From: Janthinobacterium sp. J1-1 | Lineage (GTDB): Bacteria > Pseudomonadota > Gammaproteobacteria > Burkholderiales > Burkholderiaceae_D | Reading direction: 5' to 3' | DNA: 64,000 nt | Assembly: GCF_030944405.1 (NCBI RefSeq) | Contig: NZ_CP132339.1 | Coordinates: forward strand, 1,736,001-1,800,000 | Shown here: one piece after another, positions 8,918 through 18,262 of the stretch | Layout: every line of letters begins with the position of its first letter | Position numbering within the stretch: position 1 is the stretch's first letter | Notes under the pieces: generated by a model | Told to the model about the DNA's origin: nothing | Databases searched by the model: none | The model's input: only the letters and a program-made list of their open reading frames with translations | Program-made: the position numbers and the translations under genes

Positions 8918-9709
8918 ATGACCTACCAGAACATCCTCTTCACCATCGAGCAGGGCATCGCCACGCTCACCCTGAACCGTCCCGACAAGCTGAACAGCTT
9001 TACGCAGGCCATGCACGAGGAAGTGCGCGACGCGATTGCCAAAACAAACGCCGACAATTCCGTGCGCGTCTTCGTGCTGACCGGTGCCGGCCGTGGTTTC
9101 TGCGCCGGCCAGGACCTGTCCGACCGCGCCGTCGAACCGGGTTCGAAAGGCGTGGACCTGGGCGAGTCGGTGGAAAAAAACTATGCGCCGCTTGTGCTGG
9201 CCCTGAAGGCCTTGCCGATGCCGGTACTCTGCGCCGTCAATGGCGTGGCCGCCGGCGCGGGCGCCAACCTGGCGCTGGCCTGCGATATCGTTATCGCCGG
9301 CAAATCGGCCAGCTTTGTCGAAGTGTTCTGCAAGCTGGGCCTGATCCCGGACACGGGCGGCACCTTCTTCCTGCCACGCCTGATCGGTTCGGCGCGCGCC
9401 ATGGGCCTGGCCATGCTCGGTGAAAAACTGACGGCCGAAAAAGCGGAGGACTGGGGCCTGATCTGGAAATGCGTGGACGACGCCGAGCTGGCTGCGGAAA
9501 CGCGCAAACTGGCCGTGCATTTCTCCACCGCGCCGACCAAGGGCCTGGCGTTCACCAAGCAGGCGCTGGCTCTCAGTGGTGCCAATACCCTGCCGCAGCA
9601 GCTGGCGCTGGAAGCGCGCATGATGAGCGAACTCGGTAACACCGACGACTACCGCGAGGGCGTGACCGCCTTTATGGAAAAACGCGCACCGCAATTCAAG
9701 GGACACTGA
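8918..9709 (+). CDS. paaG: 1,2-epoxyphenylacetyl-CoA isomerase PaaG
   Basis: 263 aa, crotonase superfamily. PaaG converts ring-1,2-epoxyphenylacetyl-CoA to the seven-membered oxepin-CoA and also isomerises a later double bond. The oxyanion-hole elements are present (GFCAGQDLSD and NGVAAGAGANLALACD), and the Asp of GLIPDTGGTFFLP is typical of PaaG rather than of hydratases with two Glu residues. No second crotonase gene (paaF) follows, so 2,3-dehydroadipyl-CoA hydration must be encoded elsewhere or be done by another enzyme. paaH starts 1 bp after its stop. Confidence 0.93.
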   Translation: MTYQNILFTIEQGIATLTLNRPDKLNSFTQAMHEEVRDAIAKTNADNSVRVFVLTGAGRGFCAGQDLSDRAVEPGSKGVDLGESVEKNYAPLVLALKALPMPVLCAVNGVAAGAGANLALACDIVIAGKSASFVEVFCKLGLIPDTGGTFFLPRLIGSARAMGLAMLGEKLTAEKAEDWGLIWKCVDDAELAAETRKLAVHFSTAPTKGLAFTKQALALSGANTLPQQLALEARMMSELGNTDDYREGVTAFMEKRAPQFKGH

Positions 9710-9710
9710 G

Positions 9711-11276
9711 ATGGCAGCTCTGGACAACAACAGCATTGTCGCCGTGATCGGCAGCGGCGCCATGGGCGCCGGCATCGCGCAGGTGGCGGCGGCCGCCGGC
9801 TACCGCGTGAAACTCTACGACACGCGTCCCGAGGCCGTCAGCAAGGCGCTGGCGGATATCGGCAAGATGTACACGAAGCTGGCCGAGAAAGGCCGCATGA
9901 CGGCGCAGCAGGCGCAGGACGCCACAGCGCGCCTGCAGGCGGCCGGCAGCTTGAGCGACGTGGCCGATGCGTCACTGGTGGTCGAAGCCATCGTCGAAAA
10001 CCTCGACGTCAAGCGCAGCCTGTTCGCCGACCTGGAAGCGCTGGTCAGTGAGCGCTGCATCCTGGCCACCAATACCTCGTCGATTTCCGTCACCGCGATC
10101 GCCGCCAAGCTGCGCCGCCCTGAACGCCTGGTCGGCATGCACTTTTTTAACCCGGTGCCGCTGATGGCGCTGGTCGAAGTGATCAGTGGACTGGCTACCA
10201 GCGAAGCGGTCGCCGCCACCGTTTACGACACCTCGATTGCCTGGGGCAAGATGCCGGTGCATGCGAAATCGACGCCCGGCTTTATCGTCAACCGCGTGGC
10301 CCGTCCGTTTTATGCGGAAGGCTGGCGTTTGCTCAGCGAGCAGGCCGGCGACGCCGCCACCATCGATGCCGTGCTGCGCGAAGCGGGCGGTTTCCGCATG
10401 GGCCCCTTCGAGCTGATGGACCTGATCGGCCATGACGTGAACTTCTCCGTCACGCAATCGGTGTTCGGCGCCTATTTCAACGACCCGCGCTTCACGCCGT
10501 CCGTGCTGCAGCAGGAAATGGTCAATGCGGGCTTTTTGGGCCGCAAATCGGGCCGTGGCTTTTACCGGTATGGCGAAGGCGCCAGCATCCCCGCTGCCAG
10601 GGAAGAAAGCGCACAGCCGCGCCCGGAAGTGGTGGCCTTGTCCAGCGCCGTCGGCAGCGACGGCCGTGGCCACAGCGGCATCGTCCACGCGCTGGTGCAG
10701 CGCCTGGAAGCGTCCGGCATCAATGTCACCAGCAGGGTCACGCTCGAAGGCCAGGTCAGCGACACGGCGCCGGCCCTGCATTGCAATGGCGCGGCGATCT
10801 ACCTGACGGATGGCCGCAGCGCCACCCAGCGCGCGCACGACAATCAACACGCCGACACGGTGCTGTTCGACCTGGCGCTCGACTATGCCACCGCCAAGCG
10901 CGTGGCGCTGGCGCGCGCCGACCAGTGCACCGATGAAGCGTACAACGCCGCTGTCGGCCTGTTCCAGGCGGCCGGTTTTACGGTGACGCGCCTGGACGAC
11001 GTGCCGGGCCTGGCCGTGATGCGCACCGTCGCCATGCTGGCCAATGAGGCGGCCGACGCCGTCAACCAGGGCGTGTGCACGGCGGCCGCCGTCGATATCG
11101 CCATGCAGAAGGGCGTCAACTATCCGCGCGGACCGCTGGCCTGGGCCGATGCGGTCGGCGTCCAGCACGTCGTGACCGTGCTGCACCACCTGGCGCAAGG
11201 CTATGGCGAGGACCGCTACCGCGTCTCGCCGCTGCTGCGCCGCAAACTCGCCAATGGAGCATCGTTTCATGCATAA
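9711..11276 (+). CDS. paaH: 3-hydroxyadipyl-CoA dehydrogenase PaaH
   Basis: 521 aa, the long-form 3-hydroxyacyl-CoA dehydrogenase that oxidises 3-hydroxyadipyl-CoA to 3-oxoadipyl-CoA with NAD. The Rossmann motif VIGSGAMGAGIAQ opens the protein. NTSSISVT and GMHFFNPVPLM carry the Ser, His and Asn region of the active site. A second C-terminal 3HCDH domain (GLAVMRTVAMLANEAADAV) is present. The start lies 1 bp after paaG, with AAGGGA upstream. The 3' end overlaps paaI by 8 bp. Confidence 0.95.
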   Translation: MAALDNNSIVAVIGSGAMGAGIAQVAAAAGYRVKLYDTRPEAVSKALADIGKMYTKLAEKGRMTAQQAQDATARLQAAGSLSDVADASLVVEAIVENLDVKRSLFADLEALVSERCILATNTSSISVTAIAAKLRRPERLVGMHFFNPVPLMALVEVISGLATSEAVAATVYDTSIAWGKMPVHAKSTPGFIVNRVARPFYAEGWRLLSEQAGDAATIDAVLREAGGFRMGPFELMDLIGHDVNFSVTQSVFGAYFNDPRFTPSVLQQEMVNAGFLGRKSGRGFYRYGEGASIPAAREESAQPRPEVVALSSAVGSDGRGHSGIVHALVQRLEASGINVTSRVTLEGQVSDTAPALHCNGAAIYLTDGRSATQRAHDNQHADTVLFDLALDYATAKRVALARADQCTDEAYNAAVGLFQAAGFTVTRLDDVPGLAVMRTVAMLANEAADAVNQGVCTAAAVDIAMQKGVNYPRGPLAWADAVGVQHVVTVLHHLAQGYGEDRYRVSPLLRRKLANGASFHA

Positions 11277-11721
11277 GCAAGACTCTGTACACGCAGCCCA
11301 GGCCCTGGCCGAAGCGGCCGCCGCCTCCATGCTGTCGCGCGACAGCGCCACGCAAGCCCTGGGCATCGCCCTCGTCGATGTCGGCCCCGGCCATGCGCGC
11401 ATGACGATGACCGTACGTGGCGACATGCTCAACGGCCACCAGACCTGCCATGGCGGCTTTATCTTCGCCCTGGCCGACAGCGCCTTTGCGTTTGCCTGCA
11501 ACAGCTACAACCTGAACACGGTCGGCGCCGGCTGCACCATCGACTACCTGGCGCCGGGCCGCGAAGGCGACGTGCTGACGGCCGATGCCGTCGAGCAGGC
11601 GCTGGCGGGAAAAAGCGGCGTCTACGACGTCAAGGTCAGCAACCAGGAAGGCCGCGCGATTGCGCTCTTCCGCGGCAAGTCGATCCGCGTGGCGGGTGAA
11701 GTGATCCAAGAGCAGGTTTGA
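11269..11721 (+). CDS. paaI: Hydroxyphenylacetyl-CoA thioesterase PaaI
   Basis: 150 aa single hotdog domain. PaaI hydrolyses stalled CoA intermediates and so protects the CoA pool. The family motif around GDMLNGHQTCHGGFIFALAD includes the HGG turn and catalytic Asp. The start at 11269 gives the family N-terminus, has GGAG upstream and overlaps the paaH end. A longer in-frame extension to 11203 reads through paaH sequence and was discarded. Confidence 0.94.
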   Translation: MHKQDSVHAAQALAEAAAASMLSRDSATQALGIALVDVGPGHARMTMTVRGDMLNGHQTCHGGFIFALADSAFAFACNSYNLNTVGAGCTIDYLAPGREGDVLTADAVEQALAGKSGVYDVKVSNQEGRAIALFRGKSIRVAGEVIQEQV

Positions 11722-11765
11722 ACTGCCCGAACACCGAACAGTTAAAGAATTAACAGGAGACAGAG

Positions 11766-13094
11766 ATGGTCCAACGTAATCCAGCCCCGAATGACCTCGA
11801 ACCGATCGAGCGCGCCAGCAAGGATGAACTGCAGGCGCTGCAGCTCGACCGCATGAAATGGACGCTCAAGCACGCCTATGACAACGTGCCCCATTACCGC
11901 GCCGCTTTTGATGAAGCAGGCGTGCATCCGGACGACCTGAAGTCCTTGTCCGACCTGGCCAAATTCCCGTTCACCGATAAAAAAGTCTTGCGCGACAATT
12001 ATCCGTTCGGCCTGTTTGCCGTGCCGCGCGAACAAGTCGTGCGCATTCACGCCTCGAGCGGTACCACGGGCAAGGCCACGGTGGTCGGCTACACGCAGAA
12101 CGATATCGACACCTGGGCCAATGTGGTGGCCCGTTCGATCCGCGCCGGCGGTGGCCGCGCCGGCGACATGGTGCATATCTCCTACGGCTACGGCCTGTTT
12201 ACGGGCGGCCTGGGCGCCCACTACGGCGCCGAGCGCCTGGGTTGCACCGTCATTCCGATGTCGGGCGGCCAGACGGAAAAGCAGGTGCAGCTGATCCAGG
12301 ACTTCAAGCCGTCCATCATCATGGTCACGCCGTCCTACATGCTGAACATTATCGAGGAATTCACGCGCCAGGGCCTGGACCCGGCCGATTCGTCGCTGAA
12401 GGTCGGCATCTTCGGCGCCGAGCCGTGGACCGACGCCATGCGCTCGGAAATCGAAGCGCGCGCCGGCATCGACGCGGTCGACATCTACGGCCTGTCCGAA
12501 GTGATGGGCCCTGGCGTGGCGTCCGAATGTATCGAGAGCAAGGACGGCCCCGTCATCTGGGAAGACCATTTTTATCCCGAGATCATCGACCCGGAAACCG
12601 GCGAAGTGCTGCCGGACGGCGAAGAGGGCGAGCTGGTGTTTACCTCGCTGTCAAAAGAAGCGCTGCCCATCATCCGCTACCGCACGCGCGACCTGACCCG
12701 TTTGCTGCCGCCGACCTCGCGTTCGATGCGCCGCATCGGCAAGATCACGGGCCGTTCGGACGACATGCTGATCATCCGCGGCGTGAACGTGTTCCCGACC
12801 CAGATCGAAGAGCTGATCCTGAAGATGCCGAAGCTGGCGCCGCAGTACCAGCTGGTGGTGACGCGCGACGGCCACCTGGACAAACTGGAAGTGATCGCCG
12901 AACTGCGCGTCGACCTGACCTCCAGCCTGTCGGCCAGCGAGACAGACGCGCTGGCGCGCGAGCTGGAACACCGCATCAAGACGCACGTGGGCGTGAGCAC
13001 GCGCGTGCGCCTGGTGGCCGCTTCCGGCATTGAACGCACCCTGACGGGCAAGGCCCGCCGCGTGGTCGACCAGCGCCCGAAGATCTTCTCCTGA
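11766..13094 (+). CDS. paaK: Phenylacetate-CoA ligase PaaK
   Basis: 442 aa, the full family length. PaaK activates phenylacetate with ATP and CoA, the entry step of the pathway. The adenylate-forming motif ASSGTTGKATVVGY, the YGLSEVMGPG motif and the hinge with GRSDDMLIIRGVNVFP are intact. A strong AGGAGA ribosome site lies upstream. It is positioned after the oxidation genes and before the thiolase, in the same direction and with short gaps, so it is probably part of the same operon. Confidence 0.97.
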   Translation: MVQRNPAPNDLEPIERASKDELQALQLDRMKWTLKHAYDNVPHYRAAFDEAGVHPDDLKSLSDLAKFPFTDKKVLRDNYPFGLFAVPREQVVRIHASSGTTGKATVVGYTQNDIDTWANVVARSIRAGGGRAGDMVHISYGYGLFTGGLGAHYGAERLGCTVIPMSGGQTEKQVQLIQDFKPSIIMVTPSYMLNIIEEFTRQGLDPADSSLKVGIFGAEPWTDAMRSEIEARAGIDAVDIYGLSEVMGPGVASECIESKDGPVIWEDHFYPEIIDPETGEVLPDGEEGELVFTSLSKEALPIIRYRTRDLTRLLPPTSRSMRRIGKITGRSDDMLIIRGVNVFPTQIEELILKMPKLAPQYQLVVTRDGHLDKLEVIAELRVDLTSSLSASETDALARELEHRIKTHVGVSTRVRLVAASGIERTLTGKARRVVDQRPKIFS

Positions 13095-13116
13095 TAGCCC
13101 GAACAAGGAACCGAAC

Positions 13117-14322
13117 ATGAACGACGCTTTTATCTGTGACGCCGTACGCACACCTTTCGGCCGCTATGGCGGCGCCCTGGGTGGCGTGCGCGCCGATGAC
13201 CTGGGCGCATTGCCGATCGCCGCGCTGATCGCGCGCAATCCATCGGTCGACTGGTCCGCCATCGACGATGTATTTTATGGCTGCGCCAACCAGGCCGGCG
13301 AAGACAACCGCAATGTGGGCCGCATGGCCGCGCTGCTGGCCGGCCTGCCGGTCGATGTGCCGGCCAATACCATCAACCGCCTGTGCGGCTCCAGCCTGGA
13401 CGCCGTGGGCCTGGCGGCCCGCTCGATCAAGGCCGGCGAAGCGCAGCTGATCATCGCCGGCGGCGTGGAAAGCATGACGCGCGCGCCGTTCGTGATGGGC
13501 AAGGCCGACAGCGCTTTCTCGCGCGCGGCGAAAATCGAAGACACCACCCTGGGCTGGCGCTTCGTGAACGGCAAGATGAAGGCGCAGTACGGTATCGACA
13601 CCATGCCGGAAACGGCGGAAAACGTGGCGGTGGAATTCGGCATCAGCCGCGCCGACCAGGACGCGCTGGCGCTGCGCAGCCAGCAGCGCTGGGCGGCCGC
13701 CCATGCGGCCGGCGTATTCGAGCGCGAGATCGTGCCGGTGGCCGTGCCACAGAAAAAGGGCGATCCGAAAATGGTCACCACCGACGAGCATCCGCGCCCC
13801 GATACTTCGCTGGAAATGCTGGCGAAACTCAAGGGTGTTGTAAAAGCTGACGGCACCGTCACGGCCGGCAATGCCTCGGGCCTCAACGATGGCGCCTGCG
13901 CCATCTTGCTGGCCTCGGGCGCGGCTGTCGACAAGTACAAGCTGACGCCGCGCGCAAAAGTGCTGGGCATGGCGACCGCCGGCCTGGCGCCGCGCATCAT
14001 GGGTTTTGGCCCCTCGCCGGCCACGCGGAAGGTGCTGGCGCAGACCGGCCTCACCATCGAACAGATGGACGTGATTGAACTGAACGAAGCATTTGCCGCG
14101 CAGGCGCTGGCCGTTACGCGCGACCTGGGCCTGGCCGACGACGCCGCGCACGTGAACCCGAACGGCGGCGCTATCGCCATCGGCCACCCGCTGGGCGCTT
14201 CCGGTGCACGCCTGGTGATGGCCGCCCTGAACCAGCTGGAACGCACTGGCGGGCGCTATGCGCTGTGCACCATGTGCATCGGCGTGGGGCAGGGTATTGC
14301 CGTCGTGATTGAACGTGTATAA
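13117..14322 (+). CDS. paaJ: 3-oxoadipyl-CoA thiolase (PaaJ/PcaF type)
   Basis: 401 aa thiolase that cleaves 3-oxoadipyl-CoA to succinyl-CoA and acetyl-CoA. The nucleophilic Cys is in NRLCGSSLDAVG, the catalytic His in GGAIAIGHPLGASG and the second Cys in CTMCIGVGQG. The opening AFICDAVRTPFGRYGGAL is typical of PaaJ/PcaF. Which of the two names applies cannot be decided from sequence alone, but the paa context favours PaaJ. It lies 22 bp after paaK. Confidence 0.95.
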   Translation: MNDAFICDAVRTPFGRYGGALGGVRADDLGALPIAALIARNPSVDWSAIDDVFYGCANQAGEDNRNVGRMAALLAGLPVDVPANTINRLCGSSLDAVGLAARSIKAGEAQLIIAGGVESMTRAPFVMGKADSAFSRAAKIEDTTLGWRFVNGKMKAQYGIDTMPETAENVAVEFGISRADQDALALRSQQRWAAAHAAGVFEREIVPVAVPQKKGDPKMVTTDEHPRPDTSLEMLAKLKGVVKADGTVTAGNASGLNDGACAILLASGAAVDKYKLTPRAKVLGMATAGLAPRIMGFGPSPATRKVLAQTGLTIEQMDVIELNEAFAAQALAVTRDLGLADDAAHVNPNGGAIAIGHPLGASGARLVMAALNQLERTGGRYALCTMCIGVGQGIAVVIERV

Positions 14323-14401
14323 AAAGTAAAAACAAAAAGGCGCACGATTGCAAAAGCGCCGACCAACAATTGACCGTAGTGCCAACCTGGTGGAGACCAC
14401 A

Positions 14402-15553
14402 ATGATTGCGAATATCTTCAAGAAGACCCTGATTGCCGGCGTACTGGCCATGTCCGCCGTTGGCGCTTATGCGGCCGACAATATCAAGATCGGTTCCGTG
14501 CTGTCCGTCACGGGCCCGGCCGCCTTCCTGGGCGACCCGGAACTGAAAACCCTGCAGCTGTATATCGAGAAAATCAACGCGGCCGGCGGCGTGCTGGGCC
14601 GCAAGCTGGAACTGGTGCACTACGACGACGGCAGCGACGCGGCCAAGGCCAATGGCTTTACCAAGCGGCTGATCGAGTCGGACAAGGTCGACGTGCTGAT
14701 CGGCGGCACCACCACCGGCGCGACGATGGCGATGGCGCCGCTGGTGGAACGCGCCAGCCTGCCGTTCATCTCGCTGGCCGGCGCCGTGGTGGTGATCGAC
14801 CCGGTCAAGAAATGGGTCTTCAAGACGCCGCATACCGACCGCATGGCGGCCGAAAAGGTGTTCGAAGACATGAAGAAGCGCGGCATCACCAAGGTGGGCC
14901 TGCTGTCGGAAACCAGCGGCTTTGGCGCGTCGGGACGCAAGGAGTCGCAGATCGTCGCCTCCAAGTACGGCATCACCCTGGTCTCCGATGAAACCTACGG
15001 TCCGAAAGACACCGATATCACGGCGCAGCTGACCCGCATCAAGAACACGGCCGGCGTGCAGGCCGTGTTCGTGTTCGGCCTGGGCCAGGGCCCTGCCGTC
15101 GTCACCAAGAACTACGGCCAGCTGGGCATGACGGCGCTGCCGCTGTACCAGTCGCACGGCGTGGCGTCGGACGAGTATCTGAAACTGTCGGGCAAGGCCG
15201 CCGAAGGCGTGCGCCTGCCGACGCCGGCCCTGCTGATCGGCGCCATGCTGCCGGATGCGGACGCGCAGAAAGCCATCGTGGTCGGCTACGACAAGACCTA
15301 CAAGGACCGCTACAAGATCGATCCGTCGACCTTTGGCGGCTATGCGCTGGACGCGCTGAACCTGTCGGTCGACGCCATCAAGCGCGCCGGGGGCACCGAC
15401 CGCGAAAAAGTGCGGGCGGCGCTGGAATCGACCAAGGGTTTTGTGGGCACCACCGGTGTATTCAATATGTCGGCGAAAGACCATATGGGCCTGGACCTGT
15501 CGGCTTTCCGCATGGTCGAAGTGAAGAACGGCGAATGGCAATTGTCGAAATAA
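14402..15553 (+). CDS. Branched-chain amino acid-type ABC transporter, substrate-binding protein
   Basis: 383 aa periplasmic binding protein of the LivK/HAAT family. The signal peptide MIANIFKKTLIAGVLAMSA ends at AYA-A. The mature part opens with IKIGSVLSVTGPAAFLGDPE, the classic Peripla_BP_6 start. It sits inside the phenylacetate cluster and is followed by both permeases and both ATPases. The substrate is therefore probably phenylacetate or a precursor (inference). The start ATG at 14402 has GGAG upstream. A TTG at 14348 would add a non-family extension. Confidence 0.92.
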   Translation: MIANIFKKTLIAGVLAMSAVGAYAADNIKIGSVLSVTGPAAFLGDPELKTLQLYIEKINAAGGVLGRKLELVHYDDGSDAAKANGFTKRLIESDKVDVLIGGTTTGATMAMAPLVERASLPFISLAGAVVVIDPVKKWVFKTPHTDRMAAEKVFEDMKKRGITKVGLLSETSGFGASGRKESQIVASKYGITLVSDETYGPKDTDITAQLTRIKNTAGVQAVFVFGLGQGPAVVTKNYGQLGMTALPLYQSHGVASDEYLKLSGKAAEGVRLPTPALLIGAMLPDADAQKAIVVGYDKTYKDRYKIDPSTFGGYALDALNLSVDAIKRAGGTDREKVRAALESTKGFVGTTGVFNMSAKDHMGLDLSAFRMVEVKNGEWQLSK

Positions 15554-15572
15554 GGTAAGCCGGAAGTATCCG

Positions 15573-15600
15573 CGCGGGCTGCTCTCGAGGGCGGCCCGCG
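15573..15600 (+). promoter_or_regulatory. Stem-loop between binding-protein and permease genes
   Basis: CGCGGGC (15573-15579) pairs with GCCCGCG (15594-15600) around a 14-nt loop. No T-run follows, so it is not a classical terminator. Hairpins at this point in ABC operons commonly protect the upstream mRNA so that binding protein is made in excess. That function is inferred here. Confidence 0.5.
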
Positions 15601-15625
15601 TGCAGCCGAACACATTGGAGACACC

Positions 15626-16504
15626 ATGGAAGTCGCACAATTTCTACAATTTCTGTATTCCGGGATGACGGTCGGTTCCGCCTATGCGCTGGCGGCGCTG
15701 GGCTTTACCATCATCTACAACACCAGCGGCGTGATCAACTTCGCGCAGGGCGAATTCATCATGCTGGGCGGAATGCTGGCCGCCGTGATGTCGGCCGCCG
15801 GCGTGCCGCTGCCGCTGGCCATTTTCCTGGCCGTCGTCGCCACCGGCCTGGTGGGCCTCTTGATGGAAAAAACCGTGATCGAACCGGCGCAGAACGCGCA
15901 GGTCATCACCTTGTTGATCATCACCATCGGCGCTTCCCTGGTGCTGCGCGGCCTGGTGCAGATCTGGCTGGGCAAGGACACGCATTCGCTGCCGGCGTTT
16001 TCCGGCGATACGTCGATTCAATTCTTTGGTGCGAGCCTCTTGCCGCAAAGCCTGTGGGTGCTGGGCGTGACGGTCGTGATCGTGCTGGTGCTGGGCTGGT
16101 TCTTCGGCCGCACCCTGATGGGCAAGGCCATGCTGGCCACCTCGCACAACAAGCTGGCCGCGCAACTGGTCGGCATCAATACCCGCAAGGTGCTGCTGTT
16201 CTCGTTCGGCCTGTCAGCGCTCCTGGGCGCGGCCGGCGGCATCCTGGTCGCGCCGATCACCTATACCTCGTATGACGCCGGCATCATGCTGGGCCTGAAA
16301 GGCTTTGTGGCCGCCGTGTTGGGTGGCCTCGGTGGCGGCGCGGGCGCGATTGCCGGTGGCCTGATCCTCGGCATCGCCGAAGCCATGACGGCAGGTTACA
16401 TCTCGTCGGCGTACAAGGACGCGGTACCGTTCGTGCTGATCCTCTTGATCCTGTTCTTCCTGCCGCAAGGCCTGTTCGGCGCTAAAAATTCGGAGCGTGT
16501 ATGA
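15626..16504 (+). CDS. livH: ABC transporter permease, LivH type
   Basis: 292 aa, about eight hydrophobic segments. The opening SGMTVGSAYALAALGFTIIYN and GVINFAQGEFIMLG are hallmark LivH motifs. It forms the inner-membrane channel with the next permease. The gene's last codons overlap the livM-type start by 4 bp (ATGA), indicating translational coupling. Substrate is inferred from the paa context as an aromatic acid rather than leucine. Confidence 0.93.
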   Translation: MEVAQFLQFLYSGMTVGSAYALAALGFTIIYNTSGVINFAQGEFIMLGGMLAAVMSAAGVPLPLAIFLAVVATGLVGLLMEKTVIEPAQNAQVITLLIITIGASLVLRGLVQIWLGKDTHSLPAFSGDTSIQFFGASLLPQSLWVLGVTVVIVLVLGWFFGRTLMGKAMLATSHNKLAAQLVGINTRKVLLFSFGLSALLGAAGGILVAPITYTSYDAGIMLGLKGFVAAVLGGLGGGAGAIAGGLILGIAEAMTAGYISSAYKDAVPFVLILLILFFLPQGLFGAKNSERV

Positions 16505-17505
16505 CCAACTTCTTCACACGTTTCTTCACACGCTCGCGCCATGGCGGCCTGCTGGTGCTGGCGCTGGTGCTGGCCATTTTGCCGCTGTTCCTCACCAATG
16601 CGTTCTACTATGACGTGGCGATCCGCATCGCGCTGAACGCCATCGTCGTCATCGGCCTGAACCTGCTGATGGGCTATACGGGCCAGATCAGCCTGGGCCA
16701 CGCGGGCTTCTATGGCCTGGGCGCCTATGCGTCGGCCGTGCTGACCACGCACTACAACTGGCCGCCGCTGGCCGCGCTGGCCGCCGGTGCCGTCGCCACC
16801 GGCCTGCTGGCCCTGCTGCTGGCCCGTCCGGTCCTGAAACTCAAGGGCCATACGCTGGCGATGGCCACGCTGGGACTGGGCATCATCATCTCCATCGTGA
16901 TCAACAACGAGACGCAATGGACCGGTGGCCCGGACGGCATCGGCGTGTCCGCCTTCAGCGTGGCAGGGCTGGAAATCGCCGGTGAAAAATCGTGGTATCT
17001 GGTGTGCGCCGTATTGCTGCTGCTGGTGACGTGGCTGGCGCTGAACCTGATCGATTCGCCCGTCGGCCGCGCGCTGCAGGCGATCCATGGCTCGGAAGTG
17101 GCGGCGCGCGTGGTCGGTGTCGACACCACGCGTTTCAAGGTACGCGTGTTCGTGCTGTCGGCCGTGATCGCCAGTATCGCCGGCAGCATCAGCGCCCATT
17201 ACATCGGCTTTATCACGCCCAACCTGGCCGGCTTCTTCCACTCGATCGAGCTGGTGACGATGGTGGTGGTGGGCGGCATGGCGTCGGTCTTCGGTTCGAT
17301 TATCGGCGCGGCGCTGTTGACGATTTTGCCGCAGCTGCTGTCCAGTTTTGAAGGCTGGGAGACGGTGGTGTTCGGCGTGATCCTGATGGCGACCATGATC
17401 TTTATGCCCAAGGGGCTGGTGCCGAGTCTGGCCAGCCGTTCGCGCAAGCGGGCAAGCACGCCAACCGCGCCCAAGGCGCCCGCCAAACCGGCACAGGAGG
17501 TATGA
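16501..17505 (+). CDS. livM: ABC transporter permease, LivM type
   Basis: 334 aa inner-membrane permease. The motif LNLLMGYTGQISLGHAGFYGLGAYAS is the LivM signature, followed by further hydrophobic helices and a short basic tail. It pairs with the LivH-type subunit whose gene it overlaps by 4 bp. The ATPase gene starts 1 bp after its stop. Confidence 0.93.
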   Translation: MTNFFTRFFTRSRHGGLLVLALVLAILPLFLTNAFYYDVAIRIALNAIVVIGLNLLMGYTGQISLGHAGFYGLGAYASAVLTTHYNWPPLAALAAGAVATGLLALLLARPVLKLKGHTLAMATLGLGIIISIVINNETQWTGGPDGIGVSAFSVAGLEIAGEKSWYLVCAVLLLLVTWLALNLIDSPVGRALQAIHGSEVAARVVGVDTTRFKVRVFVLSAVIASIAGSISAHYIGFITPNLAGFFHSIELVTMVVVGGMASVFGSIIGAALLTILPQLLSSFEGWETVVFGVILMATMIFMPKGLVPSLASRSRKRASTPTAPKAPAKPAQEV

Positions 17506-17506
17506 G

Positions 17507-18262
17507 ATGCTGACGATTAACAACCTGAGCAAGAGCTTTGGCGGCGTGCACGCGGTGCAGGATGTCAGCTTTATGGTCAAGGAAGGCAATATCCACTCCG
17601 TGATCGGCCCTAATGGCGCCGGCAAGACGACCTTGTTCAACCTGATCACGGGTGTCTACACGCCGACCAGGGGAGAAATCCTGCTCAATGGCGAAAACGT
17701 GGCCGCCATGTCGCCCGATGCGCTGGCGCGGCGCGGCATGAGCCGCACCTTCCAGAACCTGCAGGTGTGCATGAACATGACGGCGATCGACAATGTGATG
17801 GTGGGCGCGCACCTGCGGCTGAACCAGAACCTGTTCGCTTCCATGCTGCGCCTGCCATCCGTGCGCCGGGCGGACACGGCCTGCCGCGATGAAGCTGCCC
17901 AGCTGATGGAATTTGTCGGCGTGGGCCGCCATGTCGACGACGAGGCGGGCCAGATGTCGTATGGCGCCCTGAAGCGTCTGGAGATTGCGCGCGCGCTGGC
18001 GGCCAAGCCGAAGGTACTGCTGCTGGACGAACCGGCCGCAGGCCTGAATCACACGGAGACGGGCGAGATCGAAGCCTTGATCCGCAAGGTGGCGCAATCG
18101 GGCGTGACGGTGGTGCTGGTCGAGCACGACATGAAACTGGTGATGAATCTGTCGGACCATATCCTGGTGCTCGACTATGGCAAGAAGCTGGCCGAAGGGA
18201 CCGCCGCCGAAGTGCGCGCCAATCCCGACGTGGTGGCGGCGTATCTGGGAGTGGCTGCATGA
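17507..18262 (+). CDS. livG: ABC transporter ATP-binding protein, LivG type
   Basis: 251 aa. Walker A is GPNGAGKTT and Walker B is VLLLDEPAAGLNHTE. The signature reads MSYGALKRLEIARAL, the variant normally seen in LivG (Tyr in place of Gly in LSGGQ). It energises the importer together with LivF. The start codon lies 1 bp after the livM stop, preceded by AGGAGG, and the 3' end overlaps the next ATPase gene by 4 bp. Confidence 0.94.
   Translation: MLTINNLSKSFGGVHAVQDVSFMVKEGNIHSVIGPNGAGKTTLFNLITGVYTPTRGEILLNGENVAAMSPDALARRGMSRTFQNLQVCMNMTAIDNVMVGAHLRLNQNLFASMLRLPSVRRADTACRDEAAQLMEFVGVGRHVDDEAGQMSYGALKRLEIARALAAKPKVLLLDEPAAGLNHTETGEIEALIRKVAQSGVTVVLVEHDMKLVMNLSDHILVLDYGKKLAEGTAAEVRANPDVVAAYLGVAA

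Noticed and set aside
14338-14362. GGCGC...GCGCC hairpin between paaJ and the binding-protein gene as a terminator
   Set aside because: The 5-bp stem is weak, the loop is long and no T-run follows, so termination between these genes is not supported.
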